NCBI GenBank assembly: GCA_011634665.1
Contig: WAEK01000001.1
Location: 1,503,501-1,567,500 of the forward strand
Reading direction: 5' to 3'
DNA length: 64,000 nt
Source of the DNA: Mortierella sp. BCC40632
Lineage: Eukaryota; Mortierellomycota; Mortierellomycetes; Mortierellales; Mortierellaceae
Below the pieces are notes generated by a model. That model did not search any database and was not told the DNA's origin. It saw nothing but the letters and a program-made list of their open reading frames with translations. This document shows, piece by piece, positions 1 through 11,174 of this stretch. Made by a program: the position numbers and the translations under genes. The number at the start of each line of letters is the position of its first letter. Position 1 is the stretch's first letter.

Positions 1-1094
1 ACCGAGTCATCGAGATTCTATGAGAGAGGAAAGGGGTGGGTGAAGAGCAAGGCTAGTGCGTGAGCTTGAGAGAAGGAGAGTGAAAGAAAGAAAGAAAAAG
101 AACGAAAGAGAGGGAAAGAAAGATATATGGTGTGCATGAAAGAGCGAAAAGAGAGAAGAAGAGGGGGGTTAGCAAGAGAGGGCTGTTTCGAAAGACATAG
201 TGGAGAGAAGAGCAAACAAGTAAGTGGTTGTGAGGATGAGGAAGGATCAAGTAGACGAGCTCCACATTCCACAGGTGGGACAACCGAGGACTGAGGACTA
301 AAGACCAAGGAGGGGTGTGATGGGATCAAATTAGTCGTTGGCACCCGGCAAAGGCGCCAGTAAGTTTTCTTTTGCTGGTGCGGGAAAGGGATCATGTTGT
401 CCATGCGTCATTGCAGGCTGCAGTAACGGTGGCGAATGCTGATTGTGACAAAGAGGAAGATGGAAAGAAAGAAAGAAAGAGAAAGAGAGAGAGAGAAAGA
501 TAGAGAGCGAGAAAGAAAGAGAAAGAAAGAGTGCAACAAGAGCGAAAAGAGCACTACACCTTTCCATCGTATCCTTCTAACGGACACCCCAGTTTGCTGC
601 AGGGGATCCGGTGGCGTTTATTGTTTTCTCATAAGATCTAGAGGGGGCAGTCGCGAGAAAACGAGACGCGTGTTGAGAGATGCATGCATGTGGTCGAACC
701 AACCGAGACAATTATTGCCGCAGCAGCAACAGACTAATAATGCAAGGCTAATTGCCCAAATGGTGGCGATAGGCTAGAGCAAAAACACACAAGGTCTGGG
801 CCCCGCTTAGGCAAAGGAAAATTATCACTGCGGACAAAGCAGGCTCTCTCTCTCTCTCACTTTCTCTCTCGCGCTCTTTCTTTCTCTCTTTGCGCACAGA
901 GACACGGTCGAGAACACAGGGACAGTCGACAATCGACAGGTCCCAACGGTCTGACAGGTCCAGGCGCAGGGGTGAGTTTATTTCGCCGCTCTCCCATTCC
1001 ACTCATCTTTCTCTTTTTCTTTTTTTCTCTCTCTCCACCGCTTCATCATCTCTTTCATCATCACCAAGGTCCATTCCATCTGGCTGCCATCGCC
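1..1094. other. Gene-free upstream region, low-complexity
   Basis: No convincing gene. About 60-200 and 455-535 are GA/AAAG-rich, and 843-895 and 1005-1070 are CT-rich. Short open frames here translate to Ser/Leu/Phe or Arg/Glu/Lys runs typical of simple repeats. The CT-rich block just before position 1095 probably belongs to the promoter or 5' UTR of the next gene. Confidence 0.6.
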
Positions 1095-4000
1095 ATGTCC
1101 AACAGTCCAAACCACGACAGTGACCACCGCCCGAAATCCATGGGTCCTGCCTATGGCACGCCCGTGCCCAGGGGGAGTCATCGTTCGCAACCTCTGCCAC
1201 CAACTCCGCCATTCATTCATCCGCGCACGAATGGCGCTGGTCCATCACCGACTTCTCCTCCACTACCCTCGTCTCCTCCACGTCAGTCGTTTCCAGTCTT
1301 TCATGGGCACCCTCCTCCACATCATATGAACCATGTCCGTCCTATCCCAGGCGCGCCTCCGATGGTGCACCACCCGAACCAGGCCTTCAACATACATCAG
1401 CATCAGCATCCATTCCAGCTCCCTCATCAGCAACAACAACTCGCGAACCCTCACTTGCGCCACCACTACCAACACATGGCTCAATTCCAACATCACCAAC
1501 AACCGCAACCACATATCCGGCCTGGGGCCCATCCGAGTACTCACTCTCAGCCTATTTATCCCATTCGCACAAGCAGTGGTCACCCCAATGGGGGATTGAC
1601 TTCTCCTATCTCCATTACTATGCCCAATAATATGTTTGAAATTGGCCCCGGACCTGGCAGTCCCACGCGCGCAGGTCTCACACAGCCACCAACACGAAGG
1701 TTGCCCCCTGTGCCAGGCGAAGAAGACAATGAAAAGAGCGAAAAGAGTGAAAAGAGTGAAAAGAGTGAAAAGAGTGAAAAGAGCGAAAAGAGCGAAAAGA
1801 GCGAAAAGAGCGAAAAGGGTACCTCTCCAGACATGGCCCCTGCTACTATCAGTAGTGATAATAGCAAAGGTGACAACGACAATAATGAAAAGGAGCAAGA
1901 ACCTCTTGACAAGAATTTCCGTACCCCGCTCCGAACAGAGATTCAAGAGGTCCAGCAACAAATTGACGAACTTCATCGAGCAAAGCGTAAAGAGTCACCT
2001 CCAAACTCACTTGTCGACAGTGGACTCGAAATAGCTTCGACAGCAACAGTAGCACTCGGTCTTGGAGCGACAGCGTTGAGGCAAGGAGTAGGCGTCATGG
2101 ACAAGATGTTGGACGACAAGACATCGGACATTGCATCCAAAATTGAACATTATCCGGCCTTAGTCAATCTTGTGCAACTGGCAGACAAATTGGTTGATGT
2201 AGGCAAGATGGTCCCATTCATTTCGCCGGCGTTTGTTATTCTCAAGGTAAATGCGGGGAAGAAAGGCTTTTGTTTTCCCCCTCAAGTACTACCAACATGT
2301 TTGATTGTCATCCCCACAGCAATTTCTTTTGTCTTTTCATCATATCCTTATAACTCGTTCCTTTTTTATTTATTTTTTATTTTATTTTATTATGCCATTC
2401 TTTTCTGTCTATCATATCATATAGGTGATCATCGATGTCGAACAAAAGGCAAGAGACACTGATAGCAAGTGTCGGGATCTATTGGAACGCATCAACTTTA
2501 TGATTGGAAACATTGTTGTCCTGGAACGTATCAAGATCACGGACCCAGTCGTGAGGGTCATCGAAAAGGTGAACGATTCCTTGAAGCAAGCTGCGGCTCT
2601 GATCCAGGCCTACCGGAAACAAGGACCCATTGCTCGACGACTTAGCCTTGGCAACAATCAAAATTTCGCTCTGATGGCAGAACGTATTACACTCTGCTCT
2701 CAAGATCTTTTGTTGAGTCTACAAATTCAGCAGACTGAGGACTTTTCCATCTTGAGGAGAGAGATTCCTGAGGATCCAGAGGATAAGGAAGCCAAAGAGT
2801 TTGTCCTTGCTCATGGCGGTCAGAGCGCTGTCATGGTAGGAACTGATCTGTGGAATGGACAAGAGCATCTGGGTTGTCTCCACGAACCAAGGAATTCTTA
2901 ACCAAAAAGCATACATCTCCTTTTCCTATCTTTTCTTTTCTTTTCTTTTTTGCTTCTTAGAATAACCCAGAGCTCGTAGAAGAGTTTGCGAAAAAGATTC
3001 ATCTGTCGATGAGCGATCAGGTCATGGAGCAGATGCAATCCAATATGGAAGAGATCATGGAAGAAAATCAGGCTCGAATTGAGGTTCTTCTCAAAGAAAA
3101 CACAGCTAATGCTGTTGCTGATACCATCAAGGCTCTCGCCTCCAAAGTTCGAGAGCAAGAAGCAGAGCAGCGATTGACGTGTGTTCAGTGTGACAAGGAA
3201 TATCGAGCCTCCGCCAATGGTCCTGAGGCCTGTTCGTTCCACAAAGGAAACAACTACAACGGAGGATTCTCATGCTGTGGCAAAAACGCCCCTTGTTCCT
3301 TCTCGAGCCATCGCTCGACTCATCATTGTCAACACCCTTATACCAACTTTTATGACTATGTCTCGGCCATCATCGGATACACAGATACAATCCGAAAGTG
3401 GGCTACAATCAAAGAGACCAACTTGTTGACGGACGATGACCAAAAAGCGATGGTCGGCAAGTTGTTGAGATGGCGATCTTGTTATGAGTTGATTTCTGAA
3501 CCCCTGATGATCCTCCATGTAGGTACCATTGCCCATGACTCGCCTTATCATTTCCATGTGTACACGGTTGAGGCTCTCAAGGAGGCGAACAAGGCTGTAC
3601 AGCTTGGTAAAAGCACCTTGATCTTTAGAACCAACAAAGAGGGAGAAGAGGACGAATACTCGATGGCAGAGTGGACATTGAATGACGCGGGCGTCATCGA
3701 TGGCATCAAGTTGACAGTCAAGGTGTCTACGGGTGATATTGCATCGGTGACTCGGGTTCCGCTCGACATTGACACTGCCTCCAAGGATGGAGACATCCAA
3801 GTCTTATCCAAGGCAAGTTTCAAAAGCTATAAACCAGAGCAACCCTACGAATTGCCAGCCGTACGACACGAAGGTTATGTCCTACGCTCCAAAGCAATCC
3901 GAGCAATCCGAGAGTTCAAGCCAAAGACAAAGCTCCCCTTGGTCGTCGCTCCACAGGGTCCAATGGTGGCCAACACATTAGGTCGATTTGTTCGAAACAA

Positions 4001-5132
4001 TGCTGACAAGTTCCAGGGAACGCTTCGACTCTTTAACAAATCTTCTCCAACCACCGACAAGTATGTGACGATTGCCTCAGCTACGGCCGAGTATCGGTTT
4101 GTAGGAGATGAAGACTATAGTCAACCCGAGTCTTTTACGCTTGGAGATATCAAATTCCCAGCGACGATTGGACCTACACAATCTCTTGATGTGCCCTACG
4201 AAGTCATTGTCCGCCGAACGGAAGAGCAGGCCGAGCTAATGCAAACATGTTGGAATTGGGCGATGAGTGCTCTCCATCGACCGGTTCGAGTCCGGTTTAC
4301 GTTCAAGGATATTGAGGATGAGGCATTGGTTGTGATTCAGGAATACATTCACCAACCATCGGCACGGATAAGTTCCAAAGAGGAGAACGATCTGCTGTTC
4401 CTCCATATCGATGATGCCCTGGACGGATCAAGGAGCTGTGTCCGGATCAAGCGATCGGATGACACGAACTATGTCGTGAACGTGAACGGAAACCGAATGT
4501 CAGTCCAGGATCTGAACAAGATTGTTTACAATGCTGAAAAATCGGGTCAGAGTGAATATGATTTACGGTTTGGTCGGGATTCAGGATCTTACAAGTGGGG
4601 GGTTTGGGCCCTCGTGGACTTCAACTGTCGACGAGTGTATGGATTCAAGCTGTTGTTGGAGAGAGGTAGTACGGGTCGAAAAAACAATTCGGCTGCCTTG
4701 GGATATGCACCTTGTCCTCTTTACGAAAGCAGTGCTCAGGGTGAAGAAAGCGATGATGATGGTGATGATGGTGCAGTGGTGGCGGTACAGGAGGCAGAGA
4801 CGCGGCCAATCCGATACGCAGACGAACAAGTCAAATTCCCCGAGTTGGAAGCACCAGATACTATCAAAGTGGCAGAAGATGATGATTTCGATGACGAGAA
4901 GCCTCCTCCACCTCCACCAGTGACTGAATCTATTGCTGCTGCTGCTGCGGTGGCCACCTCGAGTTCTGTGACCGCAGCGATATCCGAAGTAGCCAAGGCA
5001 ACTAACTCCTTGGATACGGCCGTGTTTTCATCTAGTATGATGACACTAGAAAAGAGGCTAGAGTCCTTGGATGTGAATGTTGCTCGCATGGCGACTGCAC
5101 TCGAGAAATTGGTAGATATTCTCAGCCAGTAA
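1095..5132 (+). CDS. Large protein with MLKL-NTD-like helical bundle and CHORD-like Cys/His cluster
   Basis: Three exons, 1095-2246, 2425-2835 and 2961-5132, join in phase 0 to give 1243-1244 residues. I chose ATG 1095 because the frame upstream is only CT-repeat translation. Residues 1-210 are rich in Pro, His and Gln. An EKS tandem repeat follows at about 213-241. About 309-502 is a helical region (DSGLEIASTATVALGLG ... LLERINFMIGNIV ... LCSQDLLLSLQ) that resembles the N-terminal four-helix domain of MLKL-like proteins, which in other families acts on membranes in cell death. A coiled coil (about 535-593) leads into a Cys/His cluster (C595, C598, C612, H615, C626, C627, C633, H638, C644) spaced much like a CHORD zinc module. 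The remaining roughly 550 residues are unrecognised and end in an acidic stretch, a PPPPPP run, an alanine run and a short coiled coil. The domain names are my recognition without a search. Function is unknown. Confidence 0.75.
1731..1817 (+). repeat. Nine-base tandem repeat encoding EKS units
   Basis: About nine and a half copies of a GAAAAGAGY unit lie in frame inside the first exon of the large protein. They encode Glu-Lys-Ser repeats. Third-position C/T differences form blocks (AGC, then AGT copies, then AGC copies), which suggests unit duplication. The copy number probably varies between strains. Confidence 0.95.
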
Positions 5133-5531
5133 GCCTTTTTTCATTTTCGAAATAGCATTCAAAATAGCATGATCCAGCGATTGGTCCATAGCAATGAACT
5201 CAAGTTGTCTGGCTCCTTCAAAAAAAAATTCTTTGAAGAGTTTATTAGGGATAGTAGTAATTCATGCCTCTCACAATGGCACCATTCAGTAATGCATCCA
5301 AAAGAGAGAGGAAGAGGGAGAGGGTTTGAGAGAGGAGGGAGGGAGGAAGCGAGAGAGAGAGAGAAAGAAAGAGAGAGAGAGAAAGAAAGAGAGAAAGAGA
5401 AATGCCCAGAAGAAGAAACTCAATGCCATGAAGAAAAGAAAGAAAGAAAAAATAGCTCAAAAAAGTGGTAAATGGACAAGGCACACATGTTTTCTGTATT
5501 TTGTCTTGGGGGGGTTTTTTCCCCGCCTTCA
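5133..5531. other. Convergent intergenic, GA-rich
   Basis: Spacer between two convergent genes. About 5300-5460 is GA/AAAG-rich on the plus strand. No coding sequence is supported. It should hold the 3' ends of both neighbours, but I see no clear AATAAA. Confidence 0.6.
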
Positions 5532-8058
5532 TTACCGCATATTCAACATCAGGGCCATCCCAATCATCCCACCTCCAACAAGCAAAAGCACCGAGACCTT
5601 GATTGCTAATCGCTGATTCCGACTCAGAGTCAAAACCCTTCTCCCTGCTAACGAAAACGAAGATGCACCATGGTCCCAGACTATTGAGGATTGATTTGAT
5701 GTAAGGGCTCCTCTACTTCCGACAACCCTCCTACTTGCCATTCGACCGTGTCCATGTCCGTGTCCATGCCCTTGACTCAACCGATAGCCAGTCAATTTGT
5801 CAAAGTTATAGGAAGATGAAGATGAAGAAGACATTTTTGAGGCCCTCCAAGCATACTGTTGGTACTCATCTGAAGCCTCACCCATAAAGAACAAGATCGT
5901 CAACCAAATATGTTGCAATTCCTCCGACACGACCTGGATCTGTTCTAGATAGGTCTCGTTTCGACTTTGGAGGCGGAGGAAATCCGAGGGGGAGATTGGG
6001 GTCATGATGAGAAGGTTGTTGAGATGGCGGCTCCTCAAGTGTTGAATCCGGTCAAGGTAATCGTCGGTCCCGAGCACTGAGGGGTCCTATTTTATTTATT
6101 TATTTATTTTTCATGAAGATGTTTTTTTTTTTTTTTTTTTTTTTTTTTTGGAATAGGGGAATGCGAATAGTACATTCTCTCTCCCCTCTTCCTTTGATGA
6201 AAAAAGTGGCACCCTTTTTTCCCCCCTTCTTCTTCTTCTTCCTTTCTTTCTCTCTTACCTTAAATATTTCCATGATAAGCCGAGCTTGTTCCTGATATCG
6301 ATCTACTGAGTCCCAAACCGTGATCACCGCCTCCCGAAGTCCATTCGCCATTCGGATCCGTTCTTTAGTCATAGCCGCCGTCTGAGGTTCTACAGGGAGT
6401 TCATAAATCCGTGGCCAAGCCTCCAGAACAAGTCCTCGAATCGTATAAAGAAGATTAAGACTATCCCCCTCCAAATCCTTAGCCCTTCCTTTTCCCTTAT
6501 CCCTTGGACCATTGTTGCATTGTTGACAGTTCATTGTCGACACTTCGTCAAATGGAATTTCATTCCCGCTTGTGGTCGACAGAACAGGGCCAAATGACTC
6601 TGTCACTGTCGGCTCCGACGAAACAGCGGTCGAGACAGAATTGGCTGTTATCTCAGAGACGGTGGTGGCGGTCCTGGTGATGGCAAGCGGTGGTCGTGAT
6701 GGTAATGTCGTCATGGCCATAGCCATCGGTACCACTGGTTGAGTGAATACTCTGTTGTGCTTGCATCGGATCGTTGATGGTGATGATGAGTTGGAAGAGG
6801 ATCCTGGAAAGAGTGTCATCGTATCCAATATCTTTACTTGAATCTCTTTTAGTTGATCCGTCTTTTTCTCCAGCTCTTTGAACAATGTTCGGAAATAGAC
6901 GGGGTCCAGAGCAACGTTGGTCGGTAGAGGCCCTATTGGCATCGGTGGAGGACATTCGGCCTCTAATCCTACACCCATCCCAACTCCAGGCTCATGAGAG
7001 GTTGTTGAGGTAGACAACATGGATGTTTCTGTGTTCATCCTGCGCTGAGCCATTAAGATCGAAGAGGCTCGCCTCTGATGGGTTATAGAAGGCGAGGAAG
7101 GCGAGGCGTGGGGCTGCTCTTCATCCTGTATCAGCTTGGACGTTGGTAGGAGCTCGATGGCTACCGCGATGTGTTCGGATTTCTCGCGCATCGACGTAGA
7201 TGAGATGGGTCGGTGCTTTTGGGCGATGGGTAATAGCACAGCGCCTCGACTGTTCTCTGTCGGTTGAGTTACTGAGGATCCAGAAGAGGCTGATGACGAT
7301 GATGACAAAGAGTGGGTTGTTACTGCTGCTGTTGTTGAGGGTACAGTGGATGTTTGTGGTTGAACGGTTCCTGCTAGCAAGTGGTTTCGGGTCGGGTCTT
7401 CTGTCATGCGAGTCTCGATGCCTTTCTTTGTTACAGAATCCGTGTCACTATCCCGTTGCCTACGCTCTATCATCGAAATGTCGGCCTGTTCACTGTCCAG
7501 CATACGAGCTGACGCCTGGATACACGGTTGAGCATCTCCCTGTAGACCTGATAGCCGAAGCATTTCCTCTAGATCTCTTGGTCGCCAGACCTCATTCTCC
7601 TCTGTCGACTCGTGGTCTACAATATTAGGCTTGTAGGATGTCCAGGGGACTGTGGAGGCGATCGAAGGCGATAGCGGGCCTGTCTTGACACTTTCTCCAT
7701 TCTCTAGCGGGATTTGGTATCGTTGGAAGGAAGGGTGTTCTCTATCCAAGACGACGACCTTGTATTGCCCCGCTGCTGCTGCAATTGGTATGGCCAATCC
7801 TTGACCTGACAGTCCTGAATCTTTCGAGTGTTGCTGGTGTTGCTGGTGTTGTTGCGAGGTGGGCTTTAAAGAGATAACATTCCTGGCAGAGCCGGAACGT
7901 GTGTGCGGAGGCTCTCCCTTGATGTCTCCACTTTCACCATGACCAAAGCCGTCATGCACTCTATGACAAAGCTCTGCAGAGGTGCGTCGTAGCTCCTCTT
8001 CCTCTGAGGGTGTGAGTCGACTAGAGATCGATATCGAGGAGACGTCGTATATGTCCAT
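5532..8058 (-). CDS. Unknown Ser/Thr-rich protein with C-terminal membrane anchor
   Basis: Two exons on the minus strand, 8058-6259 and 6086-5532, join in phase 0 (EIFK then DPSVLG) to give 784 residues. The intron (6258-6087) holds a 27-base poly-T run on the plus strand. The first 450 residues are low-complexity, rich in Ser, Thr, Gln and His. From about 455 to 720 there are predicted helices, including a possible coiled coil near LFKELEKKTDQLKEIQVKIL and a helical block on both sides of the intron. A (GH)5 run comes before a single hydrophobic segment (VSVLLLVGGGMIGMALML) at the extreme C-terminus, the layout of a tail-anchored protein facing the cytosol. I do not recognise the family. An A30 tract ending in AG lies about 10 bases 5' of the ATG and could be a 5'-UTR splice acceptor. 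Confidence 0.75.
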
Positions 8059-8069
8059 GGTCGTGTCGG

Positions 8070-8101
<32 letters not shown>

Positions 8102-9833
8102 TAACTCAAGTTCCGGGACAAAGTGCGAGAAAGAGGGTAAGAGAGTGAGAGAGTGAGAAGAAGAGTAGGGGGAGGAGGACAATGAGGTTTAGTAGACTGA
8201 ACCTCCTTAGGCCCTTGGTTACTCTTTGTAGAGGGCGGGGGTAGGGTAGGGTAGGGAGAGAGCAAGTGAGAGTAGAGGTTGGCTTGCTGGGGACTATACT
8301 CCTCTCCTGAAGCTCATTCAGACGGCTACTGCTGTGCACCCGAGCTCACAGTGCAGCTGCTTGCAGCTGAGGTAGATAGCAAGAATAGGTGAAGAAAGAG
8401 TCAATAGGGTAAAGGAAGGAGAAGGGGAGGAGAGAGTGGGGGGGAACCTTCGGCATGCATGGAATGAATTTAAATGAACAAACGAATGAGTGAGTCCATA
8501 TTGCATTTTCTCATTGGAGAGAGAGTTTGATCCTCCTGCAGTGGATTAAGATTGAAATACTGATCTCAACCAACACCTTGGCACTTTGCACTTTTGATCG
8601 ATTCCACGAGAAAGGGGTGGAGAGAGAGAGAGAGACGAGATAGCGGAGAAGAGAGGAGAGGAGAGGACTCTCTTCACTTCTCTATCTTTTCTCCCCTGCA
8701 CATCTCCCATCTCCCCTTCTCTTTTTCATTTCCTGGCAATGAGTGGGTGGGGGGGTTACATCCATTGCCGAGCGAGTAGTGGTCCTTTTTTTTATTTTTG
8801 TGATCTTTGAATGGGCAGCACAGATCCATTGATTCAGGGCATGGCGAGGGGTAGTGATAAGAAAAAACTAGTGGTCGAAGTAGTGCGGTCATTCAACCAC
8901 ATCCCTGGCTGGGCTGGCTGGTGCAGGGGCCCTCTGAGAATAGAAGCTGTGGCTCGTGCATACCAAACCCCCTCGCTCGCCGCTCTCTTCCTACCCCCCA
9001 CCTGGCACATGACTACAGGTATCGCATAGTGAGATCAGAGCACGAGGCACACTACGCGTTCAAGGACGCGTTTCCTCTAGGCCATGAATTGATCTTTCCA
9101 CAAACAGGCAACGGGCGTAGTCGTCGCGTCCCACCCCTTTGTGTACGGCGGACCGTAGATTCAACGCGGGCTACACAAAAGTACACAGATACAAAAGGGA
9201 GAAGGAAAGATACCACCAACCAGCCAGACGGGTATAGCGGCCGTAGAGCGTCCTTATGGAACCTGGCAGGAGAGGCGGCAAAGACGGGAACTGCTAACCA
9301 GCCGATGATTCCGCTGTCTCCTCCTCCTCCTCTCTCTCTCTTTCTCTCTCTCCTTTTTCTTGTTTGTCCTTGAGTAGAAAATCAATTCCGGTTGGCGTGT
9401 CTTCCTTCTCATCGGGATCCGGCGCGATCCGAGTCTGCGCCCGTTCTATGACGACCTGGTCCTTTCTTTTGGTTGTGTGCAAATCTCACACGTCGTTGTT
9501 GTTTGACAGTAAGAAGAAGGAAAATGTCCGGCTCCGTTTGCCACCGAACAAAAGAAAGGTCGGGCATCGGCATGTTGATTCTCACCAGGACTCCAGATGA
9601 AACGCTGCAGGCACTCAACGCACACAAAGGTACACAGTATCAGGTAGTTATCCAGGCTTACATCCATGAATGGCAATCACCCTGAATGAACCATTAGGTC
9701 GTACCCTGAAGGGTAGCCGGGATTGAGAGCAGAGTATCTTGATTCTTTCATCTCGGAAAGAGCTTACCTGACAAGATGCCAACTCAATAGACCATTAAGA
9801 TCAACCAGAGTCTTGGCTTGTCATCTTTCAACA
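8059..9833. other. Divergent intergenic region, 1.8 kb
   Basis: Contains T30 at 8071-8100, GA-rich stretches (about 8110-8270 and 8615-8665) and a CT-rich block at 9320-9360. Open frames are short, overlap one another and lack splice partners. I see no gene. It should carry promoters for both flanking divergent genes. Confidence 0.55.
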
Positions 9834-9843
9834 CTATAAAAGG
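9834..9843 (+). promoter_or_regulatory. TATA box of the secreted-protein gene
   Basis: CTATAAAAGG lies 117 bases before the ATG at 9960. The downstream gene has C-ending codons and a pyrimidine-rich leader ending in an A-rich start context (GCACCATGA), as in strongly expressed fungal genes. Distance and sequence fit a core promoter. Confidence 0.7.
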
Positions 9844-9959
9844 CCAGCATTGACCCTGACTTTGCTTTCCATCATCAACAGCTCCTCCTTCTTCTTCACT
9901 TCAACACAGCCAAGTTCTCTACCCACCAAGAAAAAGAAAGAAAAACGATACAAAGCACC

Positions 9960-11174
9960 ATGAAGCTGACAACATCTGCCATCTTGATCTCTGCCGCATT
10001 GGCTGCTATCGCTACCGCCGCCCCAGTCGCCAACTCTGCTCACCGACAAAGTATTGACGTTAACATGCCTTCAAGGTTCTCCAAGAGATGCACTGACTGC
10101 ACATCCAAGGATGCGACTGCCCTCGACCTGATCGTCAAGGCCTCTGCAGGTCACTATGCTGACATTGCCCATGTTCGCCTTGACGCTCTTGTCAACGAGA
10201 TTGCAACCGCAAAGGTGACCAGCGGCAACCAAGACCTTCCTAAGGAAAAGGCCTTGCTCAACCTGGCCGTCAAGGCGACTATTGACAAGGCCAAGAAGGA
10301 CTGCAGCCCTGAGGCTCTCGCACCCATCATCAAGGCTACTGTGACCACAGATTCGAACCTTGACATTCCATGGTCCAAGGAGGAGGAGGTCAAGAAAAAG
10401 ATTGTCGATCTCGACATCAAGATCACCAAGGCCATCCTGGACCGTATCCAAGCCAACATCAATGCCGAGCTCCTTTCCAAGGACTGTACCGAAAAGATGA
10501 CCAACACTCAGATCGCGCCTGCTCCAGAGACTGCTCAGCCAAACCAGCCCACTTCTACGGAGACGCCACCTACGACAGAGCAAGTGCCTGAGGTTGCCCC
10601 ACCTGTGAGTGGTGAAGGCCCTGTGGGTTCTGAGCCCGAGGGACCAGTTGCCCCACCGGCCGAGGTCCCTGTTGTGCCTGAAGAGACTCCAGTAGACCCA
10701 TCTGCTCAGCCCGATCCTGCCCACACAGGATCCGAGCAGACCTCCCAGCCACCCACTGGAAACGAGAACCCCACTGGCGAACCTTCGCCCGCCCCTGCTA
10801 CCCAGGATCCAACTCCCGCTTCAGAGCCATGCGCGGAAGAGAATGAGACCCCAAAGCACAAGAACAAGGAGAACAAGGACAAGACCCCCAAGGGTGAGGA
10901 CAAGCCCTCGCAAAAGGAAGGCATTGATGTCGCCTCCAAGATCGATACCAAGTTTGTGTGTGCATCGGGCTGCAAGGATTCCAAGGAGGCCAAAGCTGTT
11001 CTGGAGCTCCGAGTCAATCTGGAGAAGCAATTGGAGCCAAGGGTGGACTTGCTGATTAACCATGAAGTGCCCACCGATTGTACCGAGAAGCGTGCTTCGC
11101 TCTTGGATGGTGTCTTGAACCTCCTCACGTCATTGAACGCCAATGTTAAGGCGGAAGTGAAGGCCAAGAACTAG
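9960..11174 (+). CDS. Secreted two-domain protein of unknown function
   Basis: A single exon gives 404 residues. Residues 1-20 (MKLTTSAILISAALAAIATA) form a signal peptide. SRFSKR at 38-43 is a likely Kex2 site just before C44. Residues 44-180 form a Lys-rich helical domain with cysteines at CTDC, DCSPEA and DCTEKM. A long Pro/Thr/Glu linker follows (about 181-300), then a Lys-rich basic stretch. A shorter C-terminal domain (about 320-404) has CASGC and DCTEKR. The two domains share a Cys pair near the start and a DCTEK motif near the end, which suggests internal duplication. No transmembrane or GPI signal is visible. Codons prefer C in third position, more than the neighbours do. It may be a wall-associated or extracellular binding protein. 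No catalytic motif is seen and I do not recognise the family. Confidence 0.85.
   Translation: MKLTTSAILISAALAAIATAAPVANSAHRQSIDVNMPSRFSKRCTDCTSKDATALDLIVKASAGHYADIAHVRLDALVNEIATAKVTSGNQDLPKEKALLNLAVKATIDKAKKDCSPEALAPIIKATVTTDSNLDIPWSKEEEVKKKIVDLDIKITKAILDRIQANINAELLSKDCTEKMTNTQIAPAPETAQPNQPTSTETPPTTEQVPEVAPPVSGEGPVGSEPEGPVAPPAEVPVVPEETPVDPSAQPDPAHTGSEQTSQPPTGNENPTGEPSPAPATQDPTPASEPCAEENETPKHKNKENKDKTPKGEDKPSQKEGIDVASKIDTKFVCASGCKDSKEAKAVLELRVNLEKQLEPRVDLLINHEVPTDCTEKRASLLDGVLNLLTSLNANVKAEVKAKN

Noticed and set aside
1731..1817. Regular short repeats considered as a CRISPR-like array
   Set aside because: Units are contiguous without spacers and encode an in-frame EKS peptide in a eukaryotic gene.
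1263..1976. 237-residue minus-strand frame opposite the EKS repeat
   Set aside because: Antisense of the proline-rich and EKS exon, with LFALFALF runs mirroring the repeat.
4281..4295. CCGGTTCGAGTCCGG, a perfect tRNA T-arm and B-box lookalike
   Set aside because: It lies in frame inside the large protein (PVRVR), with no D-arm, anticodon arm or acceptor stem around it.
10071..10724. 217-residue minus-strand open frame inside the secreted-protein gene
   Set aside because: Shadow frame caused by C-ending codons in the plus-strand gene. Its translation is Leu/Arg/Trp-rich and has no family.
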